Of a DNA stretch of 22,705 bases, positions 1 to 8,200 are shown in pieces. Where the stretch lies: NCBI GenBank assembly GCA_000433675.1, contig FR893533.1:1-22705 (forward strand), written 5' to 3'. Position 1 is the stretch's first letter. The number at the start of each line of letters is the position of its first letter. The translations under genes were made by a program, and so were the position numbers. Below the pieces are notes generated by a model that made no database searches, had not been told where the DNA came from, and was given only the letters and a program-made list of their open reading frames with translations. This DNA comes from Clostridium sp. CAG:433 (lineage in GTDB: Bacteria > Bacillota_I > Bacilli_A > RF39 > UBA660).

Positions 1-3000
1 ACTATAATAGTGGAAGTAAAGATATAACATTAAATGTAACAGTAAATCCAGCTACATTACCTGCTCCAACAAATATAAAAATAACAACGGCAGGTATAGT
101 GACATGGGATTCTGTATCAAATGCTTCATCATATCAAATTAGTATAGATGGAACAAATTGGACAACAGCAACTTCTGGAGTTGATTATTTAAGTAAAATA
201 ATTGCATCAACAGGAGCAAGAACAGTTTATGTTAAAGCAATAGGAACTGGTAATTATTCTAATAGTAATCCAGGCAGTACTTCAGTTAATGTATATAAAA
301 TAACAATAAATAGTAATTCAACGACCATGGGTACTGTAGATACAAGTAGTTATAATGCGATTAGTGGATCAGTTTATAGTGGTTCTATTAATGGTAAATT
401 AACAATACTTGAATTTGAAAAAGGTAGTCCTGGAAAAGTATTAAAAACTGTAACAGCAACACCTGAAAAGAATTATGTGTTTAAAAAATGGTCTTCAGCA
501 AGTGGTACTATATCTTCTAATATAACAGTAACAGCTAATTTTGCTGGAGCAGAATATACAATTTCATTAGACGATAGAGGCGCAACTGCTGTTGGTACAA
601 TTGAAATATATGAAAGATATAATACAGGAATATATTTAGATAAGGAAACAAATAGTAAACAAATGACTACTAGTTCTAATCCAATAACAATACCTACTAT
701 AGATCCATATACATTAAGATTTATTTCAAATAGTGTAGTAGATTCAACAGTATATTTTTCACCAACATTTATGGGATACTATACGATTCCAGTAGGTGGA
801 GGCCAAATGGTGAATAAAGATGGTTATATCACTAATAATTTAACAAATACAACATATACATCAAATGTAACTTTGTATGCACATTGGTTTAGTTATTATA
901 CTTTGCCTACAACAGATAATCCTGGATATTCATGTAAGTGGGAAAAAGATAATGTAAAATATAATCAAGGGGCTCAAGTATCAATAGATGGAGATTCTAT
1001 ATTTTATGATATTTGTGATGCAAATAAGTATACAGTAACATTTGATGGCAATGGAGGAACTGTAAGTTCTGAAAGTAAAACTGTAACATATGATGAATCA
1101 TATGGTGAACTTCCAACAGCAACAAGAACCTTAGATGAAAATACAAATATTAGTTATGTGTTTGAAGGTTGGTATACATCTGCAAATGGAGGAGAAAAAG
1201 TTGAAAGTACTACAAAATATAAAGTTGCCGGTAATCAAACTTTGTATGCACACTGGTTATCATCTCCTATTATAAAGGGAGGCTCAAGTGAATGGTATAA
1301 TAAGGCAGCTACTATATCACTTGCTACACCAAGTGTAAGTAATTCTGGCTCTGTTAAATATCAATATTATTTATCAGAAACCAATGAATTACCTTCGGGA
1401 TCTATCTCTTGGACTGATATAACAAGTACTGATGGCTCAGTTTCTATTTCAACAAATGGAGAATTTTATATTTTTTACAAAGCGATAAGTACTTCAGGCG
1501 CATCAATCACGTCAAATTATAATAGATTACGAATTGATACTAAAGTACCATCAACTACAATATCTGCTTATAAAACGGGAACAACAACTACTGTAACTTC
1601 AAATACTTGGTCTAATAAAGGTTTAGAATTTAAGATGGGTTCATTAAGTGCTGGCCCAAGTGGTGGTTCAATATATTATTGTATAGGTGATAGTTGTACG
1701 CCAGGTACATTAATTTCACCAAATACTGCAATACCAGCTTCTTCAACTAATACTAAAACAGGAACATATCATGTGAGGTATAAAGTAGTAAGCGGTTCTG
1801 GTTTGTCAAGCAGTATAGCAGATTATACGGCCAAAGTAGATACAACAGCACCAACAATGAAAGGTGTAATTACGTCACTTAAAGATAGCTCAACATTAGC
1901 AACTTTAACAAATTCAAGTACTTCATATGTTGATTCAACATGGAGAAATTACGGTTATACTATTAATTTATCTGGAACAACAGATGGAGAATCAGGTATA
2001 GCAAAAATAGAAAAGTATACAAATGCTAATAATCTTAGCAGAAGTGATACTGATTATAAATCAAATCTTGTTTCAGGAGATATAACAAGTACAAAAACAT
2101 ATACTGAAAAGGCTAATGGAGCAAAATACGCGAAATATGTAGCAACAGATAATGCAGGGAATAAAGCAACATTTATTGTTGAAGTATTAATAGACACTGA
2201 AGGTCCAACATTAAAAATTAGTGTTTATAAAGCAGATGATGATGGTAATAAGACTGGAAATGCATTACTGTCAAATCAAACTTCAAATTATACATTTAAA
2301 GATGAAAAAACAGGAGAAAATTTATGGGTAAATTATCATTACTATTTTGATTTGTCTGCTTCAAGTGATTCATTATCAGGAATCGACCATTATAGATTCC
2401 AATATTCTCCGGGTGGTAAAAGTGCAATTGACACAAGTAAATATGATGAAAGAAATATTGCAGCTGGATCACCACATGATACCGTAAAAACAAATGGAGC
2501 AAGAAGACTAATATTTACTGCGTATGATAAAGCAGGTAATACAAAGTCATTTTGGATAGATGTATTTGTTGATACAAATGATCCTGCAGTAACATTAAAA
2601 TTATATAAAGCTGATTCTGACGGTAAGAAAACCGGAAGCGCATTAAGAACTATAACAGCGGCTAATACGCCAGTAAATTCATGGGCTAATTATAGACAAT
2701 ATTTTGATCTTACAGGAACGAAAGATGGATTATCAGGAATTGCTTCCATAACTATGCAGGCAAATAAAGTTGGAATAGTTGATACAGGTTCTTCTGTAAC
2801 TGGTGCTTCAGATTTAACTGCGTCATATAATATAACAAGTGCAAAGGGTAAAGCAATAATGTCATCTGGTAACAGGTATGTAAGGATAACAGTTAAAGAC
2901 AAAGCAGGTAATTCTGTTGTACATAATGTAAGAATATATATTGATTTAGGTGCACCAACGCTTGCATCATCATCGCTTTCACCTAGATTTGAATCGTCTA

Positions 3001-3374
3001 CAACGATAACATATAAATGTACAGATACAATGTCAGGATTTGCAGCATTTGGAACCAAGACATTATCTAAAACATATACGAAAAATGTTACAAGTTCTAA
3101 TTCACCTGTAACAGTACAATGTAAAGATACAGCTGGTAATACATCAAGTGATAAGAAAACATATACATGGAGTTCAAACAGTGCTTGTGGTACAGAAGAA
3201 TACACATATACAGGTACATGTACGAAAATAGAAAAAGGTATTACACCAAGCGTATGTACATCTAAAGGTGGAAAGATAGTTTCAACAACAGGTAACTCTG
3301 GTCTTGTAAATTGTTCAATTTCATATAGTTGTGATAAAACAGGAACTCGTAACAAAACTTGTTGGCATCAATAA
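1..3374 (+). CDS. Large secreted repeat protein, Flg_new and Ig-like domains (5' partial)
   Basis: The frame is open to the left window edge (first full codon at 3), so the N-terminus and any signal peptide lie outside; a GTG at 99 is internal. The visible 1123 residues run as follows. A fibronectin-III-like segment (about 1-96) is followed by an InlB-type bacterial repeat ending VTANF (98-181). Next come two Listeria-Bacteroides (Flg_new) repeats, each ending TLYAHW; the second (343-418) has the classic TVTFDGNGGT start and FEGWYT core. About six Ig-like modules follow (about 420-1055), joined by boundaries of the form (I/V)DTxxP and several ending in DKAGN or DNAGN. The C-terminus is Cys-rich, ending CWHQ. 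There is no LPXTG-like signal or C-terminal membrane segment, so it is probably secreted or held by missing N-terminal parts. These folds usually act in adhesion; no catalytic motif is visible. A hairpin terminator follows the stop. Confidence 0.85.
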   Translation, partial: YNSGSKDITLNVTVNPATLPAPTNIKITTAGIVTWDSVSNASSYQISIDGTNWTTATSGVDYLSKIIASTGARTVYVKAIGTGNYSNSNPGSTSVNVYKITINSNSTTMGTVDTSSYNAISGSVYSGSINGKLTILEFEKGSPGKVLKTVTATPEKNYVFKKWSSASGTISSNITVTANFAGAEYTISLDDRGATAVGTIEIYERYNTGIYLDKETNSKQMTTSSNPITIPTIDPYTLRFISNSVVDSTVYFSPTFMGYYTIPVGGGQMVNKDGYITNNLTNTTYTSNVTLYAHWFSYYTLPTTDNPGYSCKWEKDNVKYNQGAQVSIDGDSIFYDICDANKYTVTFDGNGGTVSSESKTVTYDESYGELPTATRTLDENTNISYVFEGWYTSANGGEKVESTTKYKVAGNQTLYAHWLSSPIIKGGSSEWYNKAATISLATPSVSNSGSVKYQYYLSETNELPSGSISWTDITSTDGSVSISTNGEFYIFYKAISTSGASITSNYNRLRIDTKVPSTTISAYKTGTTTTVTSNTWSNKGLEFKMGSLSAGPSGGSIYYCIGDSCTPGTLISPNTAIPASSTNTKTGTYHVRYKVVSGSGLSSSIADYTAKVDTTAPTMKGVITSLKDSSTLATLTNSSTSYVDSTWRNYGYTINLSGTTDGESGIAKIEKYTNANNLSRSDTDYKSNLVSGDITSTKTYTEKANGAKYAKYVATDNAGNKATFIVEVLIDTEGPTLKISVYKADDDGNKTGNALLSNQTSNYTFKDEKTGENLWVNYHYYFDLSASSDSLSGIDHYRFQYSPGGKSAIDTSKYDERNIAAGSPHDTVKTNGARRLIFTAYDKAGNTKSFWIDVFVDTNDPAVTLKLYKADSDGKKTGSALRTITAANTPVNSWANYRQYFDLTGTKDGLSGIASITMQANKVGIVDTGSSVTGASDLTASYNITSAKGKAIMSSGNRYVRITVKDKAGNSVVHNVRIYIDLGAPTLASSSLSPRFESSTTITYKCTDTMSGFAAFGTKTLSKTYTKNVTSSNSPVTVQCKDTAGNTSSDKKTYTWSSNSACGTEEYTYTGTCTKIEKGITPSVCTSKGGKIVSTTGNSGLVNCSISYSCDKTGTRNKTCWHQ

Positions 3375-3379
3375 TATGT

Positions 3380-3413
3380 AAAAAAGAATTGTTATTTAAA
3401 ACAATTCTTTTTT
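3380..3413 (+). terminator. Intrinsic terminator of the large repeat-protein gene
   Basis: A perfect inverted repeat (AAAAAAGAATTGTT pairing with AACAATTCTTTTTT) surrounds a six-base loop at 3394-3399. The T run at its 3' arm gives a U tail on the plus strand, and the A run gives one on the minus strand, so it can work in both directions. It lies only 6 bases past the TAA at 3372-3374. Confidence 0.8.
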
Positions 3414-3420
3414 GTTACAT

Positions 3421-3458
3421 AAAAAAACTATTAACAATTATGTTAATAGTCTTTTTTT
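3421..3458 (-). terminator. Intrinsic terminator of the zinc-ribbon TM2 gene
   Basis: The arms CTATTAACA (3428-3436) and TGTTAATAG (3441-3449) surround a four-base loop. On the minus strand the hairpin is followed by seven T. It starts a few bases after the TAA of the minus-strand gene. Flanking A and T runs also allow plus-strand function, so the convergent genes are separated by two back-to-back hairpins. Confidence 0.8.
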
Positions 3459-3798
3459 AGTCTACTAATGGATTACCTTCTGCATCAGTATTAATGCTTC
3501 CAGTAAGAATCATAATACCTTCAATAAGTCCCCAAATAGCACCAATTCCACAAGTGAATAGAGTTACAAATATTTGAGCAATACCTTTACCAGTATAACC
3601 TAAATAAAAATTATGTATTCCCCAACCACCAAGGAATATACCAAGTAAACCAGCAGCCATTTTAGATTTACCAGCTGGTTTAGTGTTTGTTACAGTTGTA
3701 TTTACTTGTTCAGTACTTTCTTCTGTATTACCACAGTTACTGCAGAAGTTTTCTCCTTCTTTAATTTCTGTACCACATTTTGGACAAAATTTAGCCAT
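3457..3798 (-). CDS. Zinc-ribbon TM2 domain membrane protein
   Basis: This 113-residue protein starts with a zinc ribbon: C5-P-K-C8 and C19-S-N-C22. A polar linker rich in Thr and Asn (about 26-43) follows. The C-terminal half (about 45-103) is a TM2 domain: two membrane segments around the signature GGWGIHNFYLGYTGKG, then a second helix with GIGAIWGLIEG. TM2 proteins (PF05154) are small membrane proteins of unknown biochemical role, and zinc-ribbon/TM2 fusions are common in Bacillota. The start is secure: GGAGGTG sits 6 bases before the ATG. It has its own promoter-like segment upstream and a hairpin terminator downstream. Its first 22 residues match the spacing of the zinc ribbon encoded at 4237-4599. 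Confidence 0.93.
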   Translation of the reverse strand: MAKFCPKCGTEIKEGENFCSNCGNTEESTEQVNTTVTNTKPAGKSKMAAGLLGIFLGGWGIHNFYLGYTGKGIAQIFVTLFTCGIGAIWGLIEGIMILTGSINTDAEGNPLVD

Positions 3799-3819
3799 TT
3801 TAACACCTCCATTACTACA

Positions 3820-3848
3820 ATAATATCATAAATAATCTTATAAATAAA
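3820..3848 (-). promoter_or_regulatory. Extended -10 promoter of the zinc-ribbon TM2 gene
   Basis: On the minus strand this reads TTTATT, a 17-base spacer, then TGATATTAT, in which TG-A-TATTAT is an extended -10. It leads directly into the AGGAGGTG ribosome site. The same arrangement, with nearly the same spacer bases, precedes the gene at 4237-4599, which supports a real control element. Confidence 0.55.
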
Positions 3849-3852
3849 TAGT

Positions 3853-4233
3853 TTAATTTATTTTTGTTGGAATAAGATAATTAAATAATGGTATATTTCT
3901 TAAAACCATATAAATAGAAAGTATTATTACTAAAATTATTAATAATTTTAATGATGGTTTTTTAATATTACCATATCTAATATATAAATATACTTGATAT
4001 ATAAAATATGGAATAAATATTATAAAAAGTATAAAGAAAAGCGGATTATATCTAAATGCTTGATAAAATTTTAGATTTATAATAGATTCTATCATTCTTG
4101 TAAATCCACATCCAGCACAATAGATATTAAAAAGTTCTCTATATATACATTTATAATTTATTAGTTTAAGAAATAATAAGATTAAAACTAATGTTATTAT
4201 CAATGTAAAAATATTTATTATTCTTTTTTTCAT
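3853..4233 (-). CDS. DUF2752 family membrane protein
   Basis: This 126-residue protein has three likely membrane segments (about 5-25, 62-86 and 94-113). Between the first two lies the DUF2752 signature: C39-A-G-C42-G-F-T-R, then a helix and an FRYNPL motif. DUF2752 (PF10825) is a widespread small membrane family with conserved CPGCGxTR and NPL motifs and no established biochemical function; the paired cysteines suggest metal or redox chemistry. Its ATG lies three bases after the TAG of the gene at 4237-4599, with no clear ribosome site, so translation is probably coupled to that gene. I see no terminator between its stop and the zinc-ribbon TM2 gene, so one transcript may cover all three genes. 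Confidence 0.85.
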   Translation of the reverse strand: MKKRIINIFTLIITLVLILLFLKLINYKCIYRELFNIYCAGCGFTRMIESIINLKFYQAFRYNPLFFILFIIFIPYFIYQVYLYIRYGNIKKPSLKLLIILVIILSIYMVLRNIPLFNYLIPTKIN

Positions 4234-4236
4234 ATT

Positions 4237-4599
4237 CTAATATAATTCAGCAGCATATCCAAAAATAAACATAATAACATATAAAACTATGAATACTATA
4301 AACATTATTGAGTTAATAATTATACCTGCGATTGCTAGTCCTTTACCATCTTTACCATTTTTATTACAATTTACAAGCCCTATAATTGAGAAAATTAATC
4401 CTAGTGTTGATGTAGAACCACAACATAAAAATGAAACGATTGATAGAACAAATCCTGCAACTGCAAACCCCTCAGTTTTATTTGTTTCTTTTTTTGTTAC
4501 TACAGTTTGTACGTTATTATTTATTGCTTTACCACAATTTCCACATACATTATCATTTTTTTCAACTTCTTTTCCACAGTAGACGCAAAATTTAGCCAT
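4237..4599 (-). CDS. Zinc-ribbon DUF4190-like membrane protein
   Basis: This 120-residue protein begins with a zinc ribbon (C5-V-Y-C8, C19-G-N-C22). A short linker (24-43) leads to a DUF4190-like domain: a first helix AGFVLSIVSFLCCG, a Gly-rich turn, LIFSIIGLVNC, a basic loop NKNGKDGKGLAIAG, and a long hydrophobic C-terminal helix. Such proteins are predicted inner-membrane proteins of unknown role. The start is supported by GGAGGG six bases upstream. It heads the minus-strand cluster with the DUF2752 gene three bases downstream. The first 14 bases of its reading frame are identical to those of the zinc-ribbon TM2 gene, and the promoter is also shared, so the two probably come from an old duplication of the 5' end. 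Confidence 0.88.
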   Translation of the reverse strand: MAKFCVYCGKEVEKNDNVCGNCGKAINNNVQTVVTKKETNKTEGFAVAGFVLSIVSFLCCGSTSTLGLIFSIIGLVNCNKNGKDGKGLAIAGIIINSIMFIVFIVLYVIMFIFGYAAELY

Positions 4600-4620
4600 A
4601 TTATCCCTCCTTATGTATGT

Positions 4621-4649
4621 ATAATATCATAAAAAATATTATAAATAAA
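4621..4649 (-). promoter_or_regulatory. Extended -10 promoter of the zinc-ribbon DUF4190 gene
   Basis: The minus strand reads TTTATT, 17 bases, TGATATTAT, in the same register as the element at 3820-3848. The -10 lies close to the GGAGGG site, which implies a very short leader. It sits back to back with the plus-strand promoter candidate at 4658-4666. Confidence 0.55.
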
Positions 4650-4657
4650 TGTTTTTG

Positions 4658-4666
4658 TGATATTAT
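4658..4666 (+). promoter_or_regulatory. Candidate extended -10 for the 4720-11064 operon
   Basis: TGATATTAT on the plus strand is an extended -10 of the kind seen elsewhere in this window. No good -35 is present 17 bases upstream. A second candidate -10, TATAGT at 4684-4689, cannot be excluded. The region is a divergent promoter with the minus-strand cluster. Confidence 0.35.
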
Positions 4667-4719
4667 TTACTTTTCTTTTTAATTATAGTAAAATTAAAGT
4701 AATAATAGAGGTGTAAAAG

Positions 4720-5280
4720 ATGAATATGAAGAAATTTTTTGGGGGCAAAAAAACAATGTTGTATATTATTATTTTTATAGTTTTAATAGTAAGTACAATT
4801 ATTTTTGTAAATAGTAGAAATGATGGAATGGAAAATGTAAAAGGATTAAATATATATTATAAGGTTTATACAAAAGAAAAAGGGTTTAGTAAGTGGTATA
4901 AAAATGGATTATCAAATTCTAATAAAAATTATAATATCAAAAATATAAAAATTAAACTTAAAGAAACTGATGAATATGCATTTTCTATTTATAATAAAGA
5001 TAATGGTTGGGTAGACGGAAATAATTTAAAAAATCAAGATATAAATGCAATAAAAGTATCTTTATTTGGATCAATGAGAAAAAGGTATTCTGTTTGTTAT
5101 AGAGTATATAACGATAAAAATAAATGGCTTAATTGGTCATGTGATAATGAAATAAATGGAAATAAGGAAGTTAATATAAAATCTATTCAAATGAAATTAA
5201 TTCCTAAGAATGCTGTAAAAAATGAATACTTAAAAGATTATGTAGATAATAATGATAGAAAAAATTATAATTTTGAATAG
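4720..5280 (+). CDS. Membrane-anchored protein with three ChW-like repeats
   Basis: This 186-residue protein has a basic N-terminus and one membrane segment (about 13-31); the rest is predicted to be outside the cell. The outer part divides into three related units: 44-80, 85-115 and 123-160. Each has an aromatic start (NIYYKVY, EYAFSIY, YSVCYRVY), a Trp-containing centre (SKWYKNG, GWVDGNN, WLNWSCDN) and an NIKNIKIKL-type end. This layout matches the clostridial hydrophobic-with-conserved-W (ChW, PF07538) repeat, here degenerate; the assignment is by eye. C126 and C141 in the third unit could form a disulfide. AGAGGTG precedes the ATG by six bases. The stop codon overlaps the ribosome site of the next gene, so it is first in a coupled operon with the SpaA-type protein. 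Confidence 0.8.
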   Translation: MNMKKFFGGKKTMLYIIIFIVLIVSTIIFVNSRNDGMENVKGLNIYYKVYTKEKGFSKWYKNGLSNSNKNYNIKNIKIKLKETDEYAFSIYNKDNGWVDGNNLKNQDINAIKVSLFGSMRKRYSVCYRVYNDKNKWLNWSCDNEINGNKEVNIKSIQMKLIPKNAVKNEYLKDYVDNNDRKNYNFE

Positions 5281-5291
5281 GAGTGGTTTAT

Positions 5292-8200
5292 ATGAAAAAT
5301 AAGAAAAAATATATCTTTATAATATTAACTGTTTTGGTGTTATTTTTATTGTCGGATTTTTTAGTTCACCTTGTAATAAACAGATCTTTTGGTAAAGAAA
5401 AGACTGAAAGTAAGCTTGGACATACTCTTCCAATTGTGTATACTATAATGGATGAAAAAAATACTCCAGATAATTTAACAAGTACTGAGGCAACAAGCAA
5501 ATATGAAAATGATATATTATATTCAACAGTTGGATATGTTGAATTAAATGAACAAGGTGAATATTATATTGCAAAATTAAATAATGTTAATCCTTTGATT
5601 ATAAAACATATTGCAAGCTTTGGTTTTGCTTATAATGATATAACAGGTACTGTAATTGAAGATGCTTCTATGGATTCAAACCAACAAATAAAAGTTCCTA
5701 AAAAATATTATGAAAAATTTGAAAAGGGTGATAAAGAGCCTGTTAAAATGCAAATTGTTACTAGAATAAACAAAGATGATTTAAGCAATATTAAAATAAA
5801 GTATAAAAAAGGAAACAAAAGTAAATCACTTACAAGAAATGGTAATGATGTTACAACTTCTTTTTCTGTAATGAAACCTAATGTTGGTAAAATATATACA
5901 AAAGATGATATAGCAATTTATATAAATGAATCAACAAAAAGTGTATTTAAGGATAAATATTTTTGGGATTCTAGCTCAGGGACAATAAATTTAAATATAA
6001 ATCCAGTGTTGATTAATAAAATTACTGTAAAAGTTAAGAAAAAAAGTTTGATTGAAAAAATAATTGATATAAAAAATATATTTGCTGAAACTGCAACATA
6101 TGATAATATGGCATCTTCTGGTGAACTTAAAAGTGCTCCAAATTTAAAAGATGGGGAAACACTAAAGTTTGATAAAGTTGATACATGGTATTTTTGGCCA
6201 AGTTGTCAGGAAAATAATGCTTGTCAATATCCTACTGAAGTTAATGATACTTGGAAAAAAGCAGATAACTATTTATATAGTGATTGTAATAGCTCAAATT
6301 GTACATTAAGTTCATCAGAATATGAAGATTTTGTAATTAGATTAACTGAATCTACTAGTAATAAAATATTGTTTAAGGGTACTATATATGCTGCATTATT
6401 CTGTAATGATCATAATAACAGTGCATCAAAAGATAATGTACAGGGTAGTTTCAATATACAGGTTATTAAAATTGATAATACCAAGAAGTATATTATTTTG
6501 AAATTTACTGGTGGAGAACAGGCATGGCAAGGAGGTCAAACTCCAGGTGGTGTATTAAAATTTACTTGGAGTGCTGAAGAAAAAGGAAAAATTGCAGTAG
6601 CGAAAGAATTAAAAGGTATTGGTAATAAAAAATTAGATGGAGAACGATTTAGAGTTACTTTGTATTCAGGAAAAGATTGTAAATCAGGAAATGCAATTAG
6701 TAGTAAGATTTTTTTCTCAGGTGATCAAACGGTTTGGAAAAATTTAAAATTTGGTAATTATTCAGTAAAAGAAACTACTTGTAATGAAAATAAATATTAT
6801 TGTGATACAACATGTAAAAATATAACACTAGATGAGAGTGATTGTGATAAGAATGGTGAAAATTGTATTGAAAAAACCCTTGTTAAGTCACCAGTTTCAA
6901 ATGCTAAAAAATATTATTGTTATCGCGCAAAAAAGACTGATAAGGATAATACATCATGTGCACTTGCAAATGCTGAATTAGAATTATATAATAAAAATTT
7001 AACTATATGTGAAAATAACATTTGTTCTCTAGGTGGTTTTAGTGATACAAAAATAACAGATAAAACTGGGGAAGTTGTATTTACTAATTTGGAGTATTCA
7101 AGTTATAAATTAAGAGAAAATGGTGGAACTAATACAGATCCTTTAAGATTGAATTCATCATGTGATTCAAACAAAATGAATGAATATTGGAATGATAGTA
7201 ATGAAAAAACTATTAAAGCAAGTAATTTAACTCTTATGACAAGAAATAGTAAAGGTGAATATACATGTCCAACATCAGATGCAGAACTTGTTAAAGATAC
7301 ACATGTAACATATTGTGCAAAGGTTATGAAAATAGATATGATTACAGGTGAGCCACTTAAAAATGCTACGTTTACTGCATATTATTCTGAAAATGGTAGT
7401 ACTTTTGGTACTGCAACAACAGATAAAACTGGAGTAGCAACATTCTACTTTGGAGCAAAGTATAATAATGGTTCTTACTATATAAAGGAAACTAGTGCAC
7501 CAGCAGGTTATGCACTTAATACACAAGGAATGGACGTACAAGTTTATCAAATGGAAAAAGGAGATTCTAATTGTAATGCACCTTCGAATAATTTTATATA
7601 TGAAGATCAAAAATTAGTTATAAGTTGGTTTAAAGTTTCAGAACGTGGAGATTATCCAGTACCTAAAGCAAAATTTACAGTTAGTAAGAATGGTGTAAAT
7701 ATTCATCATACTGCTGAAAAGCAACAATATATGAATGGAAATTGTTATGTATATTCAACAAATGCCAATGATTCTACTACATTTGAATCTGATCAAGATG
7801 GACCAGTTTGTGTAATTGGTGTTCCATCAGGAGAATACTTGGTTACTGAAACAAGTTCAATACCATCACATACAATGGGTGCAAAAAATACTCTTAAAGT
7901 AAAAACAAGTACTGAGGTTAGTAATAACATAACTGATTCTAATAAAATAGTAAACTATCCAACAGTATTTGAATTTACAAAAACAGTTTCTTCTGGTGAT
8001 GAGGAAAATGTAAAAATAATAGTTAATGGAAAAGAAAAAACACTTAAAGATTTAACTACAGAAGAATTAAAATTATTAGAATTTAATGTTACTGATAAGG
8101 ATAATAAAGTTCTTTCATTTGTATTAGAAAATGGTGTTTACGAATATGCTGGAAATACGATAGATGGTCCAGAAGGAACACCAACAACAGCATTACATCT

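Noticed and set aside
2690..3355. Long minus-strand open frame of 221 codons
   Set aside because: It lies fully antisense to the Ig-like repeats of the surface protein, has no ribosome site, and its composition is that of a reverse complement of Thr/Ser-rich coding sequence.
4289..4582. Plus-strand open frame of 97 codons
   Set aside because: Antisense to the zinc-ribbon DUF4190 gene, which has clear domain motifs and a good ribosome site.
5283..5291. GTG start for the SpaA-type protein
   Set aside because: The GTG overlaps the AGGAG ribosome site that is well placed for the ATG at 5292.
7275..7610. Minus-strand open frame of 111 codons
   Set aside because: Antisense shadow within the SpaA-type gene; no ribosome site and low-complexity Ile/Cys/Ser composition.
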